A DNA stretch of 64,000 nt from CBDHFF01 sp965262395 (GCA_965262395.1 OZ253531.1:310001-374000), one strand, 5' to 3'; positions 44,442 to 54,192 are shown, numbered from the stretch's first letter. The notes: generated by a model from the sequence alone, not told the origin. Translations and numbers: made by a program.

Positions 44442-46313
44442 TTAACCCTCTTCATGACCATTATTCTTGTTGCTATAACTTGCATCATAATCTTCTTTTT
44501 CTATTTCATCACCATTGCCAGATACTTCAATGTGCGTGTCATCGTAGTCAGATAAAGTGTTGTTATTATATTTTAATATTATGGATGGAGCGCCATTATT
44601 TATGATGGTTTTTACCTCTATATCCCCTTGTTTTACATACATTCTTCCTTCGTAAATCCCTCCGTATTCAGGGGATTTTACCTTCAATGAAACGGTTTTT
44701 CCATGCTTATTCATCGGTTCCATAAGCTCATTTTCGCTGATATTAAATTCCTTGCATTTTATTGTATTAGATGAACGAAAGGCCTTTGACCACTCTCGTT
44801 TAGTGCCAATTTTCAATTTTGTGCGGAAGTTATTTTGATGATTTAGACACACATTTATTGATGTAACCGATGCATTGGCAGCTGATTCATTTTTAGATTT
44901 ATTGTCCTCTTTTTTGTCTGAATTGTTGGCGGCTGATTCATTTTGAAATTCATCGTTTTCTTTGTTGTCTGAGTCGTTGGCGGCTGATTCATTTTGGGAT
45001 TTATTGCCAGGTTTTTTTGTGTTTTTCTTGTTTTTTGTATCGTTTTTCTGATGTTGTGCAGCGTCCTTATTATCGGATTTATATTTGGCATCATCCAGTG
45101 TAACTGCCTGTGGATGGCCTTTTTTTTCTATATATGTAATAAAATAATCAGGGGAAGAAGCGTTGCCGCGAACCACAATATGCACTGGACCTTGTGCGAC
45201 ATAAAGCGGTTGATCAATGAATATTTTGTGACATTGTGGGTGTTTGCATCTAAGTTTTAAATTTAGTGTATTGCCATATTCTTCGCTGGAAATTGTGTCA
45301 TTTAGGGCAAATGTTGCTGTTCGTGAAATGGTGGATCCATGTAAATATGAGCTAGCTTTGCCATTTTTACCTAACTTGTAACTAAACTTAAAATTGTTGC
45401 CAATTTCATTGTGAAAGTGTAAATTAACATCCATTTTATTCGCAGGATTTTCTTCTTTTTCTGCGCTAAGATCACTGTCATTGGCGGTAGACGAGAGATC
45501 TTTTTGGTCTTGATCGGGGTTGGATATTTCAGATTCTACGAGCTCTTCTGTCGCTGTTAAAGTCGCTTTATTTGTGCCATCTGTGGAGTCCTGTACAACG
45601 AAATAATTATTAGTTACACTGACATAATCATTGTATATTTCTTTGTTTTTTTCACAGCCAGGACAGATGGCGCGCAACTTGTAACTATTGTTTTGTATGT
45701 GTTTTTTTTCTACGGCGCGATCCACGCATGTGTACTTTCCAGCGGATATTTCTTTGGACCAACCCAGTTTATCAACCATAATTCTAATTGGCTCGTGCCA
45801 ATTATTTCTTACGCAGGCCCTCACATTTTTCACTAAATAATTAATAGATATATCAGAATTTTTAATGAATGTTGGAGATTTTGTTGGGCCATTTATTTGA
45901 AGATGTAGAGTATCTAAATTATTGTTAGTTGCCCCAGATATGAGGTCAAGATCCTTCATAATTTGATTAATTAAAATCAGATCTTTGGCCTTATTTCTAC
46001 GGACACAATTCTTACAAGAGACCTTTAATTTGAAGTCAGAATCATCTTCATTAACTATAGTTTGTATTGATTCCATTTTGTTAATAACCTTAGATTTGCT
46101 GCCAAGTACAACAGATAATCTGGCGGCAGAATCATTAGTAATGATAATATTTTTGCAAGAATCAGTGCATTCTGAGACGATATCAGGACCATTATTATTT
46201 GCACAAATTTGACAATCTATTGCAGCAAGAGGCGAGGGTAAAATAGCAAAAAAGAGCAATAGTGTAAGGCCCGCAATGGCTTTTTCACACTCTAAAACAA
46301 TCTTCGATTTCAT
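44442..46313 (-). CDS. Secreted Cys-module repeat protein C (623 aa)
   Basis: Same family as protein A. A signal peptide (about residues 1-31) is followed by the N-terminal Cys domain (C34/C37, then C49/C53, with CKNIIITN). Next come Cys-pair modules with CKNC, CPGC and CKHPQC and the WSKEI/WSKAF counterpart of WSR. A fourth module near the C-terminus has lost its Cys pair (KVKSPEYGG) but keeps the WSK and KQGDI parts. About residues 415-475 are a low-complexity insert with three NESAAN units. The C-terminus is polar. GGA lies just before the ATG. Function unknown. Confidence 0.82.
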   Translation of the reverse strand: MKSKIVLECEKAIAGLTLLLFFAILPSPLAAIDCQICANNNGPDIVSECTDSCKNIIITNDSAARLSVVLGSKSKVINKMESIQTIVNEDDSDFKLKVSCKNCVRRNKAKDLILINQIMKDLDLISGATNNNLDTLHLQINGPTKSPTFIKNSDISINYLVKNVRACVRNNWHEPIRIMVDKLGWSKEISAGKYTCVDRAVEKKHIQNNSYKLRAICPGCEKNKEIYNDYVSVTNNYFVVQDSTDGTNKATLTATEELVESEISNPDQDQKDLSSTANDSDLSAEKEENPANKMDVNLHFHNEIGNNFKFSYKLGKNGKASSYLHGSTISRTATFALNDTISSEEYGNTLNLKLRCKHPQCHKIFIDQPLYVAQGPVHIVVRGNASSPDYFITYIEKKGHPQAVTLDDAKYKSDNKDAAQHQKNDTKNKKNTKKPGNKSQNESAANDSDNKENDEFQNESAANNSDKKEDNKSKNESAANASVTSINVCLNHQNNFRTKLKIGTKREWSKAFRSSNTIKCKEFNISENELMEPMNKHGKTVSLKVKSPEYGGIYEGRMYVKQGDIEVKTIINNGAPSIILKYNNNTLSDYDDTHIEVSGNGDEIEKEDYDASYSNKNNGHEEG

Positions 46314-46792
46314 GCCGTAATCCAGAGAAATATCAAAATAACTGCCGTGATCATAGCTCGCAGTTATAAATTAAATATTAATCTCTTATTTCTTGATTTT
46401 CCAGTAATTTTCAATGAATACAAATCGGTTTAATTGATTCAAAAATAGGTTCAGAAATGGGTGCATAATAGGTTGTGCGGTTCGCTCGTTGTCGAGCCGC
46501 CACATCTCTAAATCTGATTCAGAATTTGAAGTAGATTTCTGTTTTTAAACAGTTTTTCCGCTGCCAGATTTTCTGTTTTCAGAGCACAAATTCTGCCTGT
46601 TGCCGAGCCGCCACATCTCTAAATCTGATTCAGAATTTGAAGTAGATTTCTGTTTTTAAAACAGTTTTTCCGCTGCCAGATTTTCTGTTTTCAGAGCACA
46701 AATTCCGCCTGTTTCCGCCATACTCCTTATTTAATCTAAAAATGGTTGTTCGCTCGTTATCGACCCGCCACATCTATAAATCTGATTCAGAA
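46314..46792. repeat. Intergenic region with 111-bp duplication abutting a gene end
   Basis: A 111-bp unit beginning GAGCCGCCACATCTCTAAAT occurs at 46494 and 46605. A third partial copy (about 46763-46795) reaches the stop codon of protein D. Units contain GTTTTTAAACAGTTTTTCCG. No ORF is supported; 46314-46480 is plain AT-rich sequence that should hold the protein C promoter. Confidence 0.88.
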
Positions 46793-49156
46793 TCAGCCAT
46801 TTTCAGGAATGGTTACAGTGTAAGTATTGCCCTCTGCCTCTTCAGCTAAATCAACATGCTCGTCAATCAAAGTGCGATACTGATTGGCGCCTTCCATTGC
46901 TTCAACTTTAAGATGATTCATGGCCTTGCCACGGGCATCTCTTGGTACCAGCGCAGTGAAGGAGTGACCATTCGTGATGTTATAATTATAATTGTGTAAA
47001 TTCTCATCACCACGTGATCTAGTATTTACCCGTACCGTTTGCACACCAGGTATTGGATTAATAGTCACAGCAAGTTTTTTACAGCCACACACGTTCATCA
47101 TATTGTTCTTGTCAACATTTGAAGGACTAGATCCTCGTGAGCTGCCGAGAACTTTACATTTTGAGCAATCATATCGGTCAGTGTGAGCGAGATAACTTGC
47201 AGGGCTGCCTGGTCTTACTGGCAATCTGAAAGCTACACTTCCTTCTCTGAGGTCAATATTGGTATCAATAACGGTTTTTGCAGTAGAAGTGGTTACATTT
47301 TCCAGCTTCACACGAACCATTGCAGAACCATCTGCTGCGGTTGGTACTAACACTCCGAAGTAGCCGCCTCTGGTGCTATTGACGATTCTTTCTGCGCCAG
47401 CCGAGCTAATATTTGATCTGATTCTCAAATTAGGATCAACGATATTTATGGCAAAGGATTTACATCCACAACTTTCCATAACAGCCTGTCTGTCTGCTCC
47501 TGAAGGGCTGCGATTGCTGCCACGCATTGTGCATTTTGCACAATCGTATCTGATGTTTGCAATGTGCTCTCCGTCTCCAACCGCAATAGAGTCAGAGATA
47601 TTCCTACTTACCTTTAATTTATCAATAGAGTGTCTGCCAAGTACACAAGCTAAACTGTAGGCTCCCCAATCAGCGGTAACAGTTCTACCTGAACGAGCAT
47701 AATGACATTTGTCTCCTGCAACAAATCCGGTGAAGGCAGTGCCATTTGAGTCAACGACTTTACATAATACCTTGCCTTTTGGTCTGATAGCGGCACAACC
47801 ATTGAATTCTGCAGCGCTGCCTTCAGTCATGCGCCAGTCAATTTTGAAATCATTCAAATCAATGTTGGTAGGATCGCTGCTGCGACGTCCAAAACTAAGA
47901 ACATAATACTTATTAGTTCCTTTTTCTTCTTCTCCAGCCGTTCCTCTTGAATAGAAGCAGCCACCTTTTTTAGCCATTGGATCACTTGTTTTTCCAATAT
48001 AGTAATGTTTTTCATCATTATCATCAGTCTCAACTGCACAACAAGCAAATCTAAGAGTGTCATATGGCTTCGCAAGTCCGACAATCCAAGGCTTGAACTT
48101 TAAATTTACAGAGTGTCTGTCATTGGATAGGTTATAGGTGTTAAGTTTATTATTTAACTTATACCAGTGTGCATGTTCGATATTAGGTATAGTACACGTT
48201 CCATCAAAATTATTATCTCCACCTACTGGTGTAACTGCTGCGTCTGTTAATTCAACGTTGAATTTATCTTCAATAAGGTTTCCTACATATTGTGGATAGA
48301 AGATCTCAACGCTAGCATTGCCAACAGCTCCGTGGGTTATAATGTGAACTAAATTACCTTTTGTAGCATCAACGTAATAATGGCCCCTGCCATCCTTCGG
48401 CATATTTTTAAAGTGATCATCAGCCCAAGCAATAGCTAATAAAACTGGTGTTCTGCTAGCATTACTGGGGATTGTCATGCGGTATTTACGCTGACCAGTT
48501 TGAGTCCATACTTTCTTGCCTTTGTCAAATCTTACTTCAAGTGCATACGAACCTTTATGCTCTATTATAATATCCATTTCTTTGTAGGCAGGTCGTAATA
48601 AGTTTTTAGTAGTGCTACTTATGTAAGTAGCTGTTCTGTCTCCAGTGGCTTGAATACTAGTTTCTCGACCACTTTCTAGAGCATTTATATCAATATCTTG
48701 ATCTAATAAAACTTTATTACGCCCAGTTGCTGTGCCATCAAAACAGTTTGTACAGATAACTTCAACGGGAACTGGTTTGTTGTCATAATTATCTACTCTG
48801 AGTGTAGTGCAGAATGATTTACCGTATTTAAGATATGAAGCGGCGTGTTGGCTGCCGATTTTTACCGCAAGTATTGGATTTTCTTTTTGTGTAATGAGAT
48901 TCTTCACACATACACGTTTGCATTCATTTTTACAATGACTAAGAGCCCCTGGTAGTAGGCCTCGTGCAGTACCCAAGTCACAGCTTTCACAGTTTATCGC
49001 AGATTCAATACTAGAGATGAATCCAGGGTTAAATCCCTGCCCAAACCTGGCAGAAAACCTAGAGGCAAATGCAGAAGAAGATGCGAATGAATCCTCAAAG
49101 GTCATAGATGACAATATAGTTGAGATAAGGAATAAAGCTAGAAACTTTCTTATCAT
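46793..49156 (-). CDS. Secreted mosaic Cys-module protein D (787 aa)
   Basis: AGGAG lies 7 nt before the ATG. The signal peptide covers about residues 1-25. The N-terminal part has the protein A/C type Cys domain (C56/C59, CKNECKRVCVKN, CTNC) and a WTQ-type module. The middle (about 345-510) resembles the C-terminal domain of protein A: YYVLSFGRR, FKIDWRM, FNGCAAI, LCKVVDSNG. From about 530 to the end there are two CGCK modules nearly identical to modules 2 and 3 of protein B. The protein stops at TIPENG, where B continues with QSASGPE, so the 3' end looks truncated by recombination. It therefore links the two module types. Confidence 0.83.
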   Translation of the reverse strand: MIRKFLALFLISTILSSMTFEDSFASSSAFASRFSARFGQGFNPGFISSIESAINCESCDLGTARGLLPGALSHCKNECKRVCVKNLITQKENPILAVKIGSQHAASYLKYGKSFCTTLRVDNYDNKPVPVEVICTNCFDGTATGRNKVLLDQDIDINALESGRETSIQATGDRTATYISSTTKNLLRPAYKEMDIIIEHKGSYALEVRFDKGKKVWTQTGQRKYRMTIPSNASRTPVLLAIAWADDHFKNMPKDGRGHYYVDATKGNLVHIITHGAVGNASVEIFYPQYVGNLIEDKFNVELTDAAVTPVGGDNNFDGTCTIPNIEHAHWYKLNNKLNTYNLSNDRHSVNLKFKPWIVGLAKPYDTLRFACCAVETDDNDEKHYYIGKTSDPMAKKGGCFYSRGTAGEEEKGTNKYYVLSFGRRSSDPTNIDLNDFKIDWRMTEGSAAEFNGCAAIRPKGKVLCKVVDSNGTAFTGFVAGDKCHYARSGRTVTADWGAYSLACVLGRHSIDKLKVSRNISDSIAVGDGEHIANIRYDCAKCTMRGSNRSPSGADRQAVMESCGCKSFAINIVDPNLRIRSNISSAGAERIVNSTRGGYFGVLVPTAADGSAMVRVKLENVTTSTAKTVIDTNIDLREGSVAFRLPVRPGSPASYLAHTDRYDCSKCKVLGSSRGSSPSNVDKNNMMNVCGCKKLAVTINPIPGVQTVRVNTRSRGDENLHNYNYNITNGHSFTALVPRDARGKAMNHLKVEAMEGANQYRTLIDEHVDLAEEAEGNTYTVTIPENG

Positions 49157-49634
49157 TATGATTCTCCTGTGGCCGACAATTTGCGTAAAATATTAGATCC
49201 TATTTATAAATAATTCGTTAATAGATATGACGAATTTTATTAAATATCTTAATTTTATTTCCTTGTATCCTTAATAAAATTAAAAAGCTGCTAATGTGTG
49301 CAGAGATTATATTCTTACTAATGCAAGATAATCATGTTTATTATGATATAATGCTAATTGATTACAGAGTAATTTAATATATATTTATATAGCGATAATT
49401 TGATATTAGAAAGATATTTACAGATTCACCAATTAAGTTGTGTATTATTCGATAGAGTCTTTTATTATTTATAGTAAATATAAATTAGTATATATGAATC
49501 AGTGATTTCATGGTAATTTTTGTTATGAAATGGATAAATGAATTATCTAGTAAATATTAATATTTAAATTATATTGTTGTGCTTTTTATTAGATATGGTA
49601 AGATTCAGCTTATTATTATTTATGAAAAATATAT
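49157..49634. promoter_or_regulatory. Very AT-rich divergent region
   Basis: 478 bp between the divergent starts of protein D and nrdB. No ORF, repeat or RNA gene is visible. It should contain both promoters; the composition makes individual boxes undecidable by eye. Confidence 0.4.
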
Positions 49635-50774
49635 ATGTCTCTTTTGGATGCCTTGCCTATATACAAACCTTTCTCATATGAGTGGGCATATGATGCCTGG
49701 CGAATGCAACAGAGGCTGCATTGGCTTCCAGAAGAAGTGCCATTAGCAGAGGATGTTAAGGATTGGAGAAATAATTTAGAGCCAAAAGAAAAACATCTAC
49801 TTACTCAGATATTTAGATTCTTTACACAGGCAGATGTCGAGGTAGGTAACTGTTATATGCAGCATTATGCTTCTGTGTTTAAGCCAACTGAAGTGTGCAT
49901 GATGTTAGCCGCATTTTGTAATATGGAAACAATACATGTAGATGCTTATTCCCATTTATTGGACACTGTGGGGATGCCAGAAATAGAGTATCAGGCCTTC
50001 TTAAAATATGAAGAGATGAAAAATAAATATGAATATATGCAGAAATTCAATATGGACTCTAAAGAGAATATAGCTGTAACGCTTGCAGCATTTGGAGCCT
50101 TCACTGAAGGTCTGCAGCTCTTTGCATCGTTTGCAATATTGCTCAATTTTCCTAGATTCAATAAAATGAAAGGTATGGGTCAGATTGTTACCTGGTCTGT
50201 TCGTGATGAAACATTGCATACATTGTCGATAATTAAACTATTTAAGACATTTGTTCACGAAAATCGTGAAGTGTGGAATAAAAACTTAATAAAAAAACTA
50301 TATGACACTTGTATATCAATTGTACATCATGAGGATGCTTTCATTGATTTGGCTTTTGAAATGGGAGATGTGGAAGGATTAATAGCCAGAGATGTAAAAT
50401 TATACATTAGATATATTGCAGATAGAAGGTTAACTCAACTTGGTTTGGTGCCTGTATTTGGAGTTAATAGTGAAGCTGCTACGTCTGTGGGTGATCATGT
50501 AGAGAATGATGATATTTTATTAAGCAAGGAATCCTTTCAAGAGGTTTTGCAAGAAAATAGCCTTCACATAGGAACCATGGCGCTTAAGCATAAGGGATGT
50601 AATCCTCTGCCGTGGCTTGATGATATATTAAATGGCGTTGAGCATACTAATTTCTTTGAAAATAGGGCAACAGAGTATTCTCGTGCTGCCACTCGTGGTT
50701 CATGGGAAGAAGCATTCGGTGACGTTATCCTTAATGACGATGATAAAGTTAAACAGCATGCTGAGACTGTTTAA
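49635..50774 (+). CDS. nrdB: Ribonucleotide reductase class I small subunit
   Basis: Makes the tyrosyl-radical R2 subunit for dNTP synthesis. The iron and radical cluster is in METIHVDAYSHLLD: E98, H101 and the radical tyrosine Y105 are all present, so it is the tyrosyl type and not the Phe-containing chlamydial type. Further ligands fall in FFTQADVEVGNCY and VRDETLHTLSIIK. The N-terminal PFSYEWAYDAWRMQQRLHWLPEEVPLAEDVKDW is very Rickettsia-like (from memory). The 379 aa is normal. nrdA is not in the window. Confidence 0.96.
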   Translation: MSLLDALPIYKPFSYEWAYDAWRMQQRLHWLPEEVPLAEDVKDWRNNLEPKEKHLLTQIFRFFTQADVEVGNCYMQHYASVFKPTEVCMMLAAFCNMETIHVDAYSHLLDTVGMPEIEYQAFLKYEEMKNKYEYMQKFNMDSKENIAVTLAAFGAFTEGLQLFASFAILLNFPRFNKMKGMGQIVTWSVRDETLHTLSIIKLFKTFVHENREVWNKNLIKKLYDTCISIVHHEDAFIDLAFEMGDVEGLIARDVKLYIRYIADRRLTQLGLVPVFGVNSEAATSVGDHVENDDILLSKESFQEVLQENSLHIGTMALKHKGCNPLPWLDDILNGVEHTNFFENRATEYSRAATRGSWEEAFGDVILNDDDKVKQHAETV

Positions 50775-50821
50775 TAAAATCTAATTATCATTTTGTTTTG
50801 AAAGGGTGATTAACTTCTGGA

Positions 50822-51425
50822 TAGACTCATAATTCTATATCCGTCGATGAGACTTAGATTCTTTAGAGAAGATAAGCCAGAGGTGTACTCATAATTCAAT
50901 ATTCGTCGATGAGACTTAGATTCTTTAGAGAAGATAAGCCAGAGGTGTACTCATAATTCAATATCCGTCGATGAGACTTAGGTTTTTTAGAGAAGATAAG
51001 CCAGAGGTGTACTCATAATTCAATATTCGTCGATGAGACTTAGATTCTTTAGAGAAGATAAGCCAGAGGCGTACTCATAATTCAATATTCATTGATGAGA
51101 CTTAGATTCTTTAGAGAAGATAAGCCAGAGGCGTACTCATAATTCAATATTCGTCGATGAGACTTAGATTCTTTAGAGAAGATAAGCCAGAGGCGTACTC
51201 ATAATTCAATATTCGTCGATGAGACTTAGATTCTTTAGAAAAGATAAGCCAGAGGCGTACTCATAATTCAATACGATGAGACTTAGATTTTTTAGAGAAG
51301 ATAAGCCAGAATAGTACTCATAATTCAATTCGTCGATGAGACTTAGATTCTTTAGAAAAGATAAGCCAGAGGTGTACTCATAATTCAATATTCGTCGATG
51401 AGACTTAGGGTTTTTTAGAGAAGAT
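50822..51425. repeat. 62-bp tandem array, about ten copies
   Basis: Units contain GTACTCATAATTCAATATTC and then CGTCGATGAGACTTAG. GTACTC starts at 50884, 50946, 51009, 51071, 51133, 51195, 51257, 51314 and 51374. The period is mostly 62 bp; two units are shortened to 57 and 60. The array fills the gap between nrdB (+) and the TPR gene (-) and stops about 5 bp before the TPR gene's stop codon. A short minus frame across it is only the repeat read in phase. Confidence 0.95.
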
Positions 51426-51429
51426 AAAG

Positions 51430-52386
51430 CTAAAATGCGGTTGTTTGTTCCATATTATTTCGTAATTGATTCACTCTATTATGTATCTCTGGGATGATGT
51501 TATCATTATTGCCTGCTGTATATGAATTTGGCTTATTTAGAGCATGCATATATATTGACAATGCCCTTTCTTTATCTCCGTTCATTTCTGTGATTAATCC
51601 AAGATTGTAATAATTCCTGATATCCCTTGGATTAAGGTTGATGGCTATATTCATATAGTTTATTGCTTTTTCCAGTTGATTAAGATGACTATAGGTTACA
51701 GCAATTTGTGCAGCTAATCGGCTTGAATGCGCATACTTTTCGAATACCTCTATTAGTTTTAATAAGTTGTCCCTATTGGGTTTCATGGAAATTATTGAGA
51801 GCATATTATTTACTGATTTCTCTATCAGGTTGTTAGATTTTATAATTTCTACATAAAGAGATAGTGCTTGTTCGTACTCTTGTAAGCCTTGACAAGAGGC
51901 GGCTAGACCAAATAGAGCGCTGTGATCAGCGGGATTTTTATCTGCAATTTCTTTGTACAGTTTTTTTGAAAGGTGATAATTCTCTGCTTTCAGATCTTTA
52001 AATGCTTGAAGAAATTTTTTTTGTTTATCGACTTGGTTGCCACTCTTGTGTAATTTAATAACAAACTTCTTTTTTTCGCTATCATCAAATAAATCTAGAT
52101 CATCATCGGCGGTGTCTGATTCAGAGTAGGAAGATGTTTGCCACATTAATTTTTCAGCTTCTTCAGCATTTTCAGCCGCTTTTTCAATTTCTCTTCTTTC
52201 TTCAATGGCCCATTCATCTTCCTGTAATGGTTGCTCATCATTGTTTGTTCCTTCATAGCCATCCGAATAATCAAGATCGCCTATATCTTCATTAAAGCTA
52301 TCTACTTCATCAATTGCTAGAGAGTTTTGTGTTATCGTTAGATTAGACAACATCGCTAGGGCAATAAGAGATGATAAAAATTTCAT
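51430..52386 (-). CDS. Exported TPR-repeat protein
   Basis: 318-aa protein with an N-terminal signal peptide (residues 1-24, MKFLSSLIALAMLSNLTI core) and a very acidic region (about 26-110). Four to five tetratricopeptide repeats follow (about 130-300). The clearest are ALFGLAASCQGLQEYEQALSLY, AAQIAVTYSHLNQLEKAINYMNIAINLNPRD and NYYNLGLITEMNGDKERALSIY. It probably acts in the periplasm as a protein-binding scaffold. It is 84 bp downstream of the MFS gene on the same strand. No enzymatic motif is present. Confidence 0.85.
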   Translation of the reverse strand: MKFLSSLIALAMLSNLTITQNSLAIDEVDSFNEDIGDLDYSDGYEGTNNDEQPLQEDEWAIEERREIEKAAENAEEAEKLMWQTSSYSESDTADDDLDLFDDSEKKKFVIKLHKSGNQVDKQKKFLQAFKDLKAENYHLSKKLYKEIADKNPADHSALFGLAASCQGLQEYEQALSLYVEIIKSNNLIEKSVNNMLSIISMKPNRDNLLKLIEVFEKYAHSSRLAAQIAVTYSHLNQLEKAINYMNIAINLNPRDIRNYYNLGLITEMNGDKERALSIYMHALNKPNSYTAGNNDNIIPEIHNRVNQLRNNMEQTTAF

Positions 52387-52470
52387 TTTAGCTTTGACAA
52401 CTACATTTACAACTCGGGCAATATTGCACTCAAGAGTTAAAATAGTATTAAATTACAATCAATATTAGTA

Positions 52471-53754
52471 TTACTTACAACCCCTGGTTGTTTGAGGTAC
52501 AGTTATAACTGCTAATAGAGCGATACAGCCTATAGTTATTAGTACATAGGCAGGTGACATTAGGTTATCTGTATTATTAATTAGTAACGTTAGGAGCAAG
52601 GGGGTGCTACCTCCAAAGAAAGCCGTGGATATATTAAACACAACGGATGATGCGGTATAGCGTATATTTTTGTGAAACATCATTGGTATGTTTGAGGGTA
52701 GTGAACCATAGCAAGCACCCATAATAACCGCAAATAATGATTGCGATAAGAAAATTGTGGTCACATCCCCAGATTGTATACAGTAGAATAATGGATAGGA
52801 TAATAAGATGAACCCTAAAGCTGCGCCTATTATTATAGTTCTTGGATTGATCTTGTCAGATAGATAACCAAATATCGGTATAAACACTACCATTATGCAC
52901 ATATTAACGGTGTTTATAGTTAGTGCCGTTGCACTAGATAAATGTAAGTAATGGGTCATGTAAGTATTGAAGAAAATAAAGAGAGTATAAACGCCAACCG
53001 CATCTAGTAATAGTATGGATACTGCTTGTACTATCTTCCCTTTGTGATGTTTTATTATATCTATAACAGGAATTTTAGTTTTAAGATTCAACTTTTCTAG
53101 TATCTTAAACTCGGGTGTTTCATCTATGTGCGTGTGTATATAATATGCCAATATAGTTGCTGTTATAGAGAATAGATATGGCAATCTCCATCCCCAACTA
53201 TACAATTCTTCTGTTGAGAGCACGCTATTTGCTATGGTAGATACCAGACTACCAAGTATTAATCCACCCAAAACACCGAAGGCAGTGAAGCTGCCTGCTA
53301 GTCCTTTTCTGCCTTCTGGGGCATGTTCAACTGCAAAAACAAATGCGCCGCCATAGTTTCCTCCTACTGCAATTCCTTGTACTAATCTTAATATAATGAG
53401 TCCAATTGGTGCAAGTATACCGACTTGCTCATATGTTGGCATGAATGCAAATAAGGTTGTAGCTATCCCCATGACAAACAATGACAGGGCTAGCGAAAAT
53501 CTTCTACCCTTTATATCCCCCAGCATGCCGAATAATATGCTGCCAAAGGGGCGGCACACAAATCCTACCGCAAAAACTGCGTATGCATATATCATATTCA
53601 GTGAAGGCGAATGTTGTGGAAAGAAGAGTAATCCAATTATGTTTGCAAAGTATGCATATAGCGAATATTCATACCACTCCAAACAAGAAGCAATAGTTGT
53701 GGCAAATATAGATTTGAGGCTTTTTTTCTTCATCATAGTTAAGGATTGTAACAT
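52471..53754 (-). CDS. MFS transporter, metabolite:H+ symporter (ProP-like) family
   Basis: 427-aa protein with about 12 transmembrane helices. The MHS family marks are visible: SCLEWYEYSLYAYFA in helix 1, FGMLGDIKGRRFSL in the loop between helices 2 and 3, RLVQGIAVGGNYGGA in helix 4 and GWGWRLPYLFS-like SWGWRLPYLF. Rickettsiales carry several ProP-type proteins of this family. The substrate (proline, betaine or a dicarboxylate) cannot be assigned from sequence alone. The start at 53754 could also be the ATG at 53736. It is divergent from virB3. Confidence 0.92.
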   Translation of the reverse strand: MLQSLTMMKKKSLKSIFATTIASCLEWYEYSLYAYFANIIGLLFFPQHSPSLNMIYAYAVFAVGFVCRPFGSILFGMLGDIKGRRFSLALSLFVMGIATTLFAFMPTYEQVGILAPIGLIILRLVQGIAVGGNYGGAFVFAVEHAPEGRKGLAGSFTAFGVLGGLILGSLVSTIANSVLSTEELYSWGWRLPYLFSITATILAYYIHTHIDETPEFKILEKLNLKTKIPVIDIIKHHKGKIVQAVSILLLDAVGVYTLFIFFNTYMTHYLHLSSATALTINTVNMCIMVVFIPIFGYLSDKINPRTIIIGAALGFILLSYPLFYCIQSGDVTTIFLSQSLFAVIMGACYGSLPSNIPMMFHKNIRYTASSVVFNISTAFFGGSTPLLLTLLINNTDNLMSPAYVLITIGCIALLAVITVPQTTRGCK

Positions 53755-53892
53755 ATGAACCGTGTTAAGGGAAATGATTAATATTTAAATATTATAATTA
53801 GATCTATGAATTTAGAGATTCGTCCATTTACTATTCGTTTATAAATTAGTGTTAGTACCTATGCGTTTCTAATATATGGTGAGGCGCTCTCT

Positions 53893-54192
53893 ATGTCTAA
53901 GACTGGTACATTAAAGACCGATCAGTTATTTAAAGGTTTGACCAGGCCTCCTATGTTGTTTGGGGTTAGCTTTACGTTTTTTGCCCTGAACTTCTTGCTT
54001 ACCCTTGGTGCTTATGTAATGACTAAAGATGCTGCTGTGTTATTGGTATTTGGTCCTGTGATTCATTTAATAGGATATTTAATATGCTTCAAGGAGCCAC
54101 TATTTGTCGAATTATTCATGATAAAATCTCAGAGATGTTCTCATTGTAAGAACAAATTTTATCATGGTGCTAATTCCTATGATGTAATGTGA
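53893..54192 (+). CDS. virB3: Type IV secretion protein VirB3
   Basis: 99-aa inner-membrane protein with the VirB3 opening KTDQLFKGLTRPPMLFGV and two hydrophobic segments (about residues 24-45 and 50-70). GAGG lies 8 nt before the ATG. The C-terminus contains CSHCKNKF, a Cys pair sometimes seen in Rickettsiales VirB3. The stop overlaps the virB4 ATG (TGATG), so the two are translationally coupled. It opens the second T4SS block. Confidence 0.94.
   Translation: MSKTGTLKTDQLFKGLTRPPMLFGVSFTFFALNFLLTLGAYVMTKDAAVLLVFGPVIHLIGYLICFKEPLFVELFMIKSQRCSHCKNKFYHGANSYDVM

Noticed and set aside
51206..51388. 60-codon minus-strand frame with repeated NYEY...LKNLSLI
   Set aside because: It is the 62-bp tandem array read in phase over units whose lengths happen to keep the frame; no start signals and no family.
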